Shown here piece after piece: positions 58,030 through 64,000 of a DNA stretch of 64,000 nt; position 1 is the first letter of the stretch; each line of letters starts with the position of its first letter. Source of the DNA: Pseudomonas entomophila. Lineage in GTDB: Bacteria > Pseudomonadota > Gammaproteobacteria > Pseudomonadales > Pseudomonadaceae. Made by a program: the position numbers and the translations under genes. The notes beneath the pieces were generated by a model that was given only the letters and a program-made list of their open reading frames with translations, was not told where the DNA came from and did no database searches. The DNA is taken from NCBI RefSeq assembly GCF_023277925.1, contig NZ_CP063832.1:2868001-2932000 (forward strand), read 5' to 3'.

Positions 58030-58849
58030 AGCTTACGAACTCCAGTGAAAACCCTTGTTTGCGCGGAATGCCGCCGGCCAGCAGGGCGCCCTGCTCTTCC
58101 TCGATGCTGGTCAGGCACCAGGTGCCGAGCACTTCGCCATAACCTGTGGTCAACGACAGCGGCAGCAGTTGGCGGCCGATGCTGCGCAGTGTCTGCAACT
58201 GGCCCAGCCCGCCCTTGAAGCCGGGGAAGATCGCCCCGCGAATGCTGATGTTCTCCTCGCCCAGGCTCACCGCCTGTTGCGCGGTGTCGCGGCTCAGCCG
58301 CTCCTGGCCGGCCCAGCGGAAGCGGGTCTGCCGACGCAGTTGGTCGAAGGCGGCGGTGTCGAGGTTGAAGTAGTACGGTGTAGCGCCCGCCTTGAGCGGT
58401 TGCAGTACCAGCAGGTGTGGGAACGGCTTGACCGCTTCGGCGGCAGGGGTCGCCTCGGGGGCGAAGCCCAGCGTCGACAGCACGCCGTTGACGGTGGCGC
58501 GCACCGCCCCCACCACGCGACCGATCGCTGCGCCAGCCTTGGCGGCGTGGGCGGCGAAGCCGTCGATGCGGTCACGCACCTGGCGCACCACGGCCACCGC
58601 CTGGTCATACTTGGCCACCACTTTGGCAACCCGGGCCTGGGCATTGGTGATCGCGCGCATCGTGCGCTGCAGCTTGGCACCGATGATCGGCCCGACCACC
58701 GGCAACCCTTCCAGCTCGCCCACCGCGCCTTGTATGTGGCCGATCGCGTCGTTCATGGGATCGAGCATGGCGTCGGCACGCCGACGCCCCGCCTCTCCCG
58801 CCTTGACCAGGGCGTGCAGCGTGGCTTGCAGCTGCTCCAGGTAGGTCAT
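58004..58849 (-). CDS. Tail protein U with long N-terminal extension
   Basis: A 281-residue protein. The last about 140 residues (RFRWAGQERLSRDTAQQAVSL, then TTGYGEVLGTWCLTSIEEE and GFSLEFVSYGQDL) match the P2 gpU tail-terminator/tail-tip fold. The first about 135 residues are helical and Ala/Gly-rich (AITNAQARVAKVVAKYDQAV, RVVGAVRATVNGVLS) and are not part of gpU, which is about 160 residues long in P2. The extension may interact with the tape measure encoded just upstream. Confidence 0.87.
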   Translation of the reverse strand: MTYLEQLQATLHALVKAGEAGRRRADAMLDPMNDAIGHIQGAVGELEGLPVVGPIIGAKLQRTMRAITNAQARVAKVVAKYDQAVAVVRQVRDRIDGFAAHAAKAGAAIGRVVGAVRATVNGVLSTLGFAPEATPAAEAVKPFPHLLVLQPLKAGATPYYFNLDTAAFDQLRRQTRFRWAGQERLSRDTAQQAVSLGEENISIRGAIFPGFKGGLGQLQTLRSIGRQLLPLSLTTGYGEVLGTWCLTSIEEEQGALLAGGIPRKQGFSLEFVSYGQDLYNV

Positions 58850-58858
58850 GGGTCCTCC

Positions 58859-61156
58859 TTAAAGTGCGATATGTGGGGTGTCGGCCAGTTGCACCGCGCG
58901 GGCCTGGCGCATCAGCTCTTCCAGCTGGCGGCGGGCGATGGCCTCCAGTTGCTGGAGCACGGAAGGGTCGTCCAGGCTGTTGCTGAAAGTGACCGGCATG
59001 TTGGCGGTGAAGGTGAATTGCTGGTTGATCGGGGCTGGTGGCGTTGACCCCGATGCAGGCGATGTGGGAATCGCTGGCTGCACCGGCGCACTGTCTGCTG
59101 CTCGCGCAGCCTCACCTAACCCTGGCTTGCCGGGTGGTTCATCCTGGCCCGAGCCCAGTGCCTTGCCCAACCAGCCACCGATGCTCTCGCCACCCATACT
59201 GCCCAGCACACCACCGATCAGGCCACCGATCGCCGTGCCGATCACCGGCACCACCGAACCGATGGCCGCGCCCGCCGCTGCGCCGGCCAGACCGCCACCC
59301 AGGCCGCCGACGGCGGTACCGTAACCTTCGAGCTTCTGGTCCGCAGTAGCGTCGCTGTTGTAGGTTTCGGCAAGCTGCAAGCCCGTGTCGAGCAAGGCTG
59401 CGCCCGGAATGCGCTTGAATACTCGCCTTGCCATGGAGGCTTCGGCACCGCTGCTCCCGGCCTTGCCCAGCAGGCCCGCAAAGGCTGTGCTGGCGAGGCC
59501 GACGGAAGCACCAGAGCTCTGCGATGAACTCTCAATGGAACTACCCGAGGCTTGCTCTTGCGCCTCGAACAATGCCGCTTCTTTCCCTGCCTCACCGATC
59601 TTCTCTTCCTCAATTTCCTCTGCATCGTCCTGACGTGCCAAGCGAGTGGCTGGTCGGCCAGAGGAAGACGCTGGGGCCTTGGCATTCTTGGCGGAAGCAT
59701 CATTGGCGGCTGGCGTGTCAGAGAACAGTCCATGGAATGTCTTGCCTAAGAAGCCGCCGACACCTTCGCCGATCAATTCGCCAATCTCACCACCGTACTT
59801 CTGGATCTGCTTGTTCTTGGTCCAGCCCCCCAGCAGCTCCGCGCCCATGTTGCCCAGCGCGCCCCCAAGGGCAGACCCCACGGCCTCGGCCTTGTCCTCG
59901 CCGCTTTCCTTGAGCGTGGCCAAGCCAAGATTGGCAACTGCCTTGGCGCCAGCTTTACCAGCGTTCTCCCTGACGCCGCTGGTGATTTCATTTCGCCGCT
60001 CGGGGGTGTGACGGTTGTACATCGCCTTCCCGCCCACAGTGAGGGCAGCCCCACCGACAAGCGCGGCACCCGCGTAGAGCGCCCCATTCACGACTTCGCG
60101 GCCACCCTTTGCCGGCCCCTGAGGCTCTGCGCTTGGTGTATCGGACGCTTTATCCGGTGTGTCCCCCGGCTGCGGACCGGCATCCTCGGACGCAACAACC
60201 TTGCCTTGCTCCGACGCATCACGCTGAGAAGGGTCAGTGCTCTTGCCTGATGCTTCGTTGGCGGCTGGCGTGTCAGAGAACCACCCGTACACCGTCTTGC
60301 CGAAGAACCCGCCGATGCCTTCGCCGATCATCTCGCCGATTTCACCGCCGTACGCCTGGATCTGCTTGTTCTTGGTCAGGCCGCCCAGCAGTTCCGCCCC
60401 CAGGTTCCCCAGCACGCCGCCAAGGGCCGCGCCAACCGCCTCGGCCTGGTCCTCGCCGGTGTCCTTGAGCGTGGCCAAACCCAGGTTGGTAATCGCCTTG
60501 GCGCCTGCCTTGCCAGCATTTTTCTTGATGCCGCTGGTGATCTCGCTGCGTCGCTCGGGGGTTTGCCGTTGATACCCCTGGTACACCGCACGTCCGCCTG
60601 CTGCGACCGCCACGGTACCGACGGCGGCGCCGACACCTATCACGCCCGCGTTCAGCACTGCCAGGCCAGCGTTCGCCGACTCCAAAGGCACGCGCCCCTG
60701 CTCCGCGCCTCGCGTTTCGGATGACCCCCCTCGGGTGGGGGGCGCCGCCGGGGTCACACCCTCCAGCAGGGCCACCTTGCGCTGTTCCAGCGTGGGGCCG
60801 GGCACGGTGGTGGTGGCAGCCGTGCTGGCAACTACCGTCACCGCACGCAGCACCAACGGTTTGCGCCCTAGCGAAAGATAAAGCCTGCGCAAGCGCTCGA
60901 CCTCATCCCCTTCAACACGCAACCGGTCAATCTGCTTCTCGTGCGCCAACGCCTGGTCGGTCCCCAGCCGTCTTTCTGCCTGGCCAGTCTTGTCCAGTTC
61001 CAGCCCCAGGCGGATGACCTCGCCGATCAACCGCCCGAGCCGGGTGCCATCGGCCTGCCTGCGCAGCCGTTCCAGCTGCGCACGCAAGGTATCGAATGAC
61101 CTACCCAAAGCCTGGCTGCTGGTGACGCCGAGGGTGAACACCTGTGTGTTCGCCAT
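58859..61156 (-). CDS. Tail tape measure protein
   Basis: A 765-residue protein. The N terminus (VFTLGVTSSQALGRSFDTLR) and the long helical and Gly-rich body fit phage/tailocin tape measures; the C-terminal part (GGLIGGVLGSMGGESIGGWLG) is amphipathic and membrane-like. It sets tail length and is probably released at contraction. It contains an internal near-duplication (see repeats at 59696 and 60249). A GGAGG site 6 bp before the ATG supports the start. Confidence 0.9.
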   Translation of the reverse strand: MANTQVFTLGVTSSQALGRSFDTLRAQLERLRRQADGTRLGRLIGEVIRLGLELDKTGQAERRLGTDQALAHEKQIDRLRVEGDEVERLRRLYLSLGRKPLVLRAVTVVASTAATTTVPGPTLEQRKVALLEGVTPAAPPTRGGSSETRGAEQGRVPLESANAGLAVLNAGVIGVGAAVGTVAVAAGGRAVYQGYQRQTPERRSEITSGIKKNAGKAGAKAITNLGLATLKDTGEDQAEAVGAALGGVLGNLGAELLGGLTKNKQIQAYGGEIGEMIGEGIGGFFGKTVYGWFSDTPAANEASGKSTDPSQRDASEQGKVVASEDAGPQPGDTPDKASDTPSAEPQGPAKGGREVVNGALYAGAALVGGAALTVGGKAMYNRHTPERRNEITSGVRENAGKAGAKAVANLGLATLKESGEDKAEAVGSALGGALGNMGAELLGGWTKNKQIQKYGGEIGELIGEGVGGFLGKTFHGLFSDTPAANDASAKNAKAPASSSGRPATRLARQDDAEEIEEEKIGEAGKEAALFEAQEQASGSSIESSSQSSGASVGLASTAFAGLLGKAGSSGAEASMARRVFKRIPGAALLDTGLQLAETYNSDATADQKLEGYGTAVGGLGGGLAGAAAGAAIGSVVPVIGTAIGGLIGGVLGSMGGESIGGWLGKALGSGQDEPPGKPGLGEAARAADSAPVQPAIPTSPASGSTPPAPINQQFTFTANMPVTFSNSLDDPSVLQQLEAIARRQLEELMRQARAVQLADTPHIAL
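59696..60007 (-). repeat. Tape-measure internal repeat, copy 2
   Basis: Encodes TPERRNEITSG ... SDTPAANDAS, about 105 residues, of which by eye 84 match copy 1 at 60249-60562. Boundaries are approximate. Confidence 0.75.
60249..60562 (-). repeat. Tape-measure internal repeat, copy 1
   Basis: Encodes TPERRSEITSG ... SDTPAANEAS, the upstream partner of the repeat at 59696-60007; the two are about 555 bp apart start to start. Boundaries are approximate. Confidence 0.75.
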
Positions 61157-61169
61157 AGGTTCCTCCTTG

Positions 61170-61283
61170 TCACTCCGCCAGCCACCAGACCATGTCGCTG
61201 AACGACATGGTCATGATTTCGCTCGCGGAAAAGTTCAGCTCCTTGGCCAGCCGCCTGGCGGCGGCCTTCTGCCGGGCCGGATC
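61170..61283 (-). CDS. GpE-like extension (E'), probably made by +1 frameshift from gene E
   Basis: A 37-codon open stretch, DPARQKAAARRLAKELNFSA and then SEIMTMSFSDMVWWLAE, in the +1 frame directly after the codon CTT that precedes the E stop codon. It has no ATG, GTG or TTG start in frame before an internal ATG near its end. Its content resembles the short GpE/E' segment that phages of the P2 group add to the tail chaperone by frameshifting. The E-E' product would be 137 residues. The CTT-TGA site is the same one used in prfB for +1 shifting. Function and shift are inferred. Confidence 0.65.
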   Translation of the reverse strand, partial: DPARQKAAARRLAKELNFSASEIMTMSFSDMVWWLAE

Positions 61284-61584
61284 AAAGCTCGTCGTCCTGC
61301 ACCAGGCGAAAATAGCCGGTTTGCAGACGGCTATAGTCCTTGAGGGCCAGGCCTTCGAGGTCCTTGACGCCGACTTCGGCGAGCGAGGCGAACAAGTTCA
61401 GTTCGCGCTGCTCGTCATCGCCCGTGCCACCGGCCTGGGCATTGCGGATGTCACGCACGGTGGGGGCGCGCAGCGACAAGCTATCGACCTGTACACCGTT
61501 GGCCTCGCTAGGGCGCGACAGGCGCACGGTCACGCGCTCGGCGTTCACGGTCAGCCATTGCGGAAGCTTTTTCGCTTGAGCCAT
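61282..61584 (-). CDS. Tail assembly chaperone E
   Basis: A 100-residue protein (MAQAKKLPQWLTVNAERVTV...) of the P2 gpE-type tail assembly family, acting on the tape measure during tail building. It stands in the usual place between tube and tape measure genes. Its end, GAG CTT TGA T, overlaps a +1-frame extension (see 61170-61283). Confidence 0.88.
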   Translation of the reverse strand: MAQAKKLPQWLTVNAERVTVRLSRPSEANGVQVDSLSLRAPTVRDIRNAQAGGTGDDEQRELNLFASLAEVGVKDLEGLALKDYSRLQTGYFRLVQDDEL

Positions 61585-61596
61585 AGAGTGTTCTCC

Positions 61597-62106
61597 TTAA
61601 AGACCCAGGGCAGCGCGCTGGGCGGCCAGTTGGTCGACGCCGTCGATCACCCGCTTCATGCCCAGGGCATCGATCTCGTAGACCAGGCGGCCGTCGACTT
61701 CGAGCTTGTAGTAGGTGACGGCGACGCTGTGCTTGATCTCGGCCTTGTCGCCGGACTTCCAGTCGCCCATGTCGATCTCTTTCAGCGCGCCACGCAGGGT
61801 GACGATCACCGGGTTGATCTTGCCCTTCAGGCCCTTGAAGGCGCCGCGGAAGGTGCCGTTGAATGCAGTGCCGTCGGCCAGGCCGAAGAACTTCAGCGAC
61901 TCGCGGCGCACGCCGGTGGTGGTGAAGGCGGCTTCCTGTTTTTCCATGCCCTGGTCCATCTCGACCGGCATGTCCATGCCACCAGGGCGGTGCTCCTCCA
62001 TCTTCAGGGTGAGCTTGGGCAGGGTCAGGCTGGGTACATCGCCCTGGAAGCTGACGCCATCGACGAACAGGTTCAGGTTGGCCAGGGTTTCGGGAATCAT
62101 TGCCAT
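61597..62106 (-). CDS. Major tail tube protein FII
   Basis: A 169-residue protein (MAMIPETLANLNLFVDGVSF...) of the P2 FII / pyocin tube family, which forms the inner tube by hexameric rings. Full length, 13 bp after the sheath gene. Confidence 0.94.
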   Translation of the reverse strand: MAMIPETLANLNLFVDGVSFQGDVPSLTLPKLTLKMEEHRPGGMDMPVEMDQGMEKQEAAFTTTGVRRESLKFFGLADGTAFNGTFRGAFKGLKGKINPVIVTLRGALKEIDMGDWKSGDKAEIKHSVAVTYYKLEVDGRLVYEIDALGMKRVIDGVDQLAAQRAALGL

Positions 62107-62119
62107 GTAGATGCGCTCC

Positions 62120-63286
62120 TTAAGCGGCGGAATCGAGGACTTCGGTCAGCCACTGGTTGGTGACTTCGACGCGGAAATTGGGGTTTTCGGCAGGCGGCAC
62201 GTCGGTGAAGCGGATGTTCCAGTACACCTTGCCCTGCTCCAGCTGGCTGGCGGTGTTCAGCTCCGGGTCGGCGAAGACTTCGAAGTTGATGATCGCGCCC
62301 TGGTTCTTCAGGTCGCGCATGAAGGCCTGCAGGCCCTCGGTGACGTCCTTGACGTAGGTGGCGGTGATGGAGCGGTCCACGGCCCACTTGTGGCCATAGA
62401 GGATCGCGTCCATGACGATGTCCATGGTGCGCACGCGGGTGACGAAGGCCCATTTCGGGTCGCTCGACAGGGTGCGGTTGCCCCACAGGCGGAAGCCGTC
62501 GTCGCGGATGATGGTGGCGATGTTGGCGTTGTTCAGCAGGTTGGCGCGGCAGGTGTCGTCGCCATCGAGGAACTCCACCGCGCGGGTGGTGCCGGTGATG
62601 CCGACGAACTCCTTGTTCGACGGCGACGCCCAGAAGCCGTACTCGCGGTCGGTGTAGGCGAACAGGCCGGCGACCCAGGCCGAGCCCGGCGCGTCGACGG
62701 TGGCCTCGGCGGCGTTGTCCCAGTAGCGCACGCCCGGGTCGACCAGGAAGGCGCGCTTGGCGCCGAAGTTCTTGGCGTAAGCAATAGCCGCTTCATCGGT
62801 GCTGTTCGGGCCGTCGATGATGGCGATGGCACGCAGCTTGTCGGCCAGAGCCACCAGTGCGGTACCCACGGCCTGGGTGGCGCTGTGCTTGGGCGCCACC
62901 AGCAGGCGTGGCTGGGCGTTGAATCGGCTCTTGCCGTCGAGCAGCGCCTGCAGGCCGGTGCGCTTGCCGTCGGCCAGCACGTTGCCGATGATCGCCGCGG
63001 TCTGCTCGGCGCCGTCTTCGAGCTTGGCCACGCCGCAGGCGACGATGACCGCCTTGGCGCGGCTGTAGATGGCGCGGCAGGCCTTGGTGATCGCTGCGTC
63101 CTGACCGAACGCCGCGACCGCTTCGCGCTCGCTGGTGATCAGGATCAGGTCGTTGGCCTTGGCGGTGACGCCCGGGCCTTCGGTGAAGGTGTCGACCAGG
63201 CCGATGATCGAGGACGACGGCAGTGCGATGCTGCGCGCGCCGGTGTCGACGTTGGTCACGGTGACGCCGTGGAAGAATCCACTCAT
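62120..63286 (-). CDS. Tail sheath protein FI
   Basis: A 388-residue sheath subunit. SSSIIGLVDTFTEG at the N terminus and ANLLNNANIATIIRDDGFRLWGNRTLS in the C-terminal half (the conserved sheath core) are diagnostic. It contracts to drive the tube through the target envelope. Confidence 0.96.
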   Translation of the reverse strand: MSGFFHGVTVTNVDTGARSIALPSSSIIGLVDTFTEGPGVTAKANDLILITSEREAVAAFGQDAAITKACRAIYSRAKAVIVACGVAKLEDGAEQTAAIIGNVLADGKRTGLQALLDGKSRFNAQPRLLVAPKHSATQAVGTALVALADKLRAIAIIDGPNSTDEAAIAYAKNFGAKRAFLVDPGVRYWDNAAEATVDAPGSAWVAGLFAYTDREYGFWASPSNKEFVGITGTTRAVEFLDGDDTCRANLLNNANIATIIRDDGFRLWGNRTLSSDPKWAFVTRVRTMDIVMDAILYGHKWAVDRSITATYVKDVTEGLQAFMRDLKNQGAIINFEVFADPELNTASQLEQGKVYWNIRFTDVPPAENPNFRVEVTNQWLTEVLDSAA

Positions 63287-63405
63287 GTAGGGTTACTCCA
63301 GGTACAGGTGTGAAAAGGCCCCGCGGGTGCAGGGCCTGGAAGGGATTAGTTCGGAAAAAAGCCGCCTTGGGCAGGCAGGTGGCTATTGATCGATTCCAAG
63401 CCTGC

Positions 63406-64000
63406 TCAGATCAACTTGATGCGGCTTGGATAGGCAATGTTGCGCGGCCTCACAGCGCCAAAATAGGCGCTGTTGGCCACGATCGATTGTGTGGTGACGG
63501 TAGCTGTCGTCGTCGACACCGCCACGGCTTCACTTGTATCCGACACATCGAAGAACTTGGGTTTCATGTTTTGCATGCGCCGGAAGGACGAAACGGCATC
63601 GACAATTTCCCCATGTACCAGCGAAGCGGACTGGAACGAACCAGGCGTCCGTGCGGGATCCGCACCGCGCCCCTCGTCAAGCGAGCGAATGAACTCAGCG
63701 CGTAGCTCGGGGATACGGAACGTGCTGGCACCATCGCCATGGGTCCATCCGCCCTCCATTCCGGCGCGTTGCGCATCGTTCACCAGCATTCCGGATTTTT
63801 GGGCGTGGTCCCAGAGCCAAGGCCAGTCGTTTCGATTCAACAATCTGGCGTTGGGAATATCCCAACCACCCGGGCTCAACGCTGTCGATGTTTCGAACAC
63901 CACACGCCCCAGGGAGGTGTTGTCCAGTCGGTCCAGCAACAGCCAACTGCCCGCACCATCGCTGCGCAGATGCCAGAAGTCGCCACCGCCCAGCACCATG
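63406..64000 (-). CDS. Tail fibre, C-terminal part (cut by window edge)
   Basis: At least 197 residues, open at the window edge so the start is beyond 64000. The part in view is a collar-like receptor-binding end: TALSPGGWDIPNARLLNRND, then GWTHGDGASTFRIPELRAEF and FIRSLDEGRGADPARTPG, a common ending of P2-type fibres. It determines which cells are bound. No tail-fibre assembly chaperone gene follows; the sheath gene is next after 119 bp of non-coding DNA. Confidence 0.85.
   Translation of the reverse strand, partial: MVLGGGDFWHLRSDGAGSWLLLDRLDNTSLGRVVFETSTALSPGGWDIPNARLLNRNDWPWLWDHAQKSGMLVNDAQRAGMEGGWTHGDGASTFRIPELRAEFIRSLDEGRGADPARTPGSFQSASLVHGEIVDAVSSFRRMQNMKPKFFDVSDTSEAVAVSTTTATVTTQSIVANSAYFGAVRPRNIAYPSRIKLI

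Larger units (their letters stand above)
55378..64000 (-). mobile_element. R-type tailocin or P2-like prophage, cinA end (runs off window)
   Basis: Contiguous leftward set of contractile-tail and lysis genes next to cinA: fibre, sheath FI, tube FII, E/E', tape measure, U, X, D, Com-like protein, GH19 endolysin, Rz/Rz1. The order resembles the P. aeruginosa R2 pyocin. No capsid, portal, terminase or integrase gene lies in this stretch, which favours a tailocin, but the far end (towards mutS) is not in the window so a full prophage cannot be excluded. Regulators, holin and baseplate genes V, W, J, I would lie beyond 64000. Confidence 0.85.

Overview
The window is chromosomal DNA of a fluorescent pseudomonad, most likely Pseudomonas putida group. 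This rests on uniformly high GC, Pseudomonas-type REP elements (GGAGCGGG...CCCGCGAA), an OprD-family porin, the oprL/tol cluster, FinR/Fpr and an ErdR-type regulator. From memory, the block from the permease to kup resembles the PP_1200-PP_1229 region of strain KT2440 and the block from rimO to cinA resembles the PP_1620-PP_1640 region. No alignment was run, so this is inference.

Layout. 1-7.7 kb: a YdgA-like protein, an amino acid/polyamine permease, a dCache chemoreceptor (McpU-like) and a CptA-like phosphoethanolamine transferase. 7.7-14.6 kb: the most distinctive region. It holds a 65-aa double-glycine-leader peptide, a divergent type I secretion set (HlyD adaptor, C39-peptidase ABC exporter, TolC-like protein), a GT2 glycosyltransferase and a hexapeptide O-acetyltransferase. 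14.7-16.2 kb: tRNA-Lys, queC, queE. 16.3-21.7 kb: ybgC-tolQRAB-pal-cpoB. 21.8-27.2 kb: ruvCAB, yebC, aspS, fmdB. 27.3-31.9 kb: an RHH protein, Dps, a membrane-anchored cold-shock protein, slyX, an HIT protein and an OprD porin. 32-36.5 kb: proS, a lipoprotein, dinB and three tandem initiator tRNA genes, each with its own promoter and terminator. 36.8-42.7 kb: mprF-virJ(acvB) and kup. 42.9-53.2 kb: rimO, GNAT, a pseudouridine-synthase-like protein lacking its catalytic Asp, DUF1456, trmO, fpr/finR, dgkA, erdR, a DTW protein, a QS-regulated-virulence-factor homologue, a small RHH-like protein and a LOG-family protein. 53.2-55.3 kb: recX, recA (with a LexA box) and cinA.

55.4-64 kb: the left part of a contractile phage tail (R-type tailocin or P2-like prophage) next to cinA, read leftwards: tail fibre (cut by the window edge), sheath, tube, E/E', tape measure, U, X, D, Com-like zinc protein, GH19 endolysin and nested Rz/Rz1 spanins. 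No capsid, terminase or integrase gene is in view, but the element runs off the window.

Most interesting points: (1) the peptide/C39 exporter/GT2 cluster, which has the gene set of a glycocin-like secreted peptide locus; (2) a CTT-TGA junction in the tail chaperone gene E, where a +1 shift of the kind used in prfB would fuse a 37-residue GpE-like extension that has no start codon of its own; (3) a pseudouridine synthase homologue without its catalytic residues; (4) an internal duplication in the tape measure protein.
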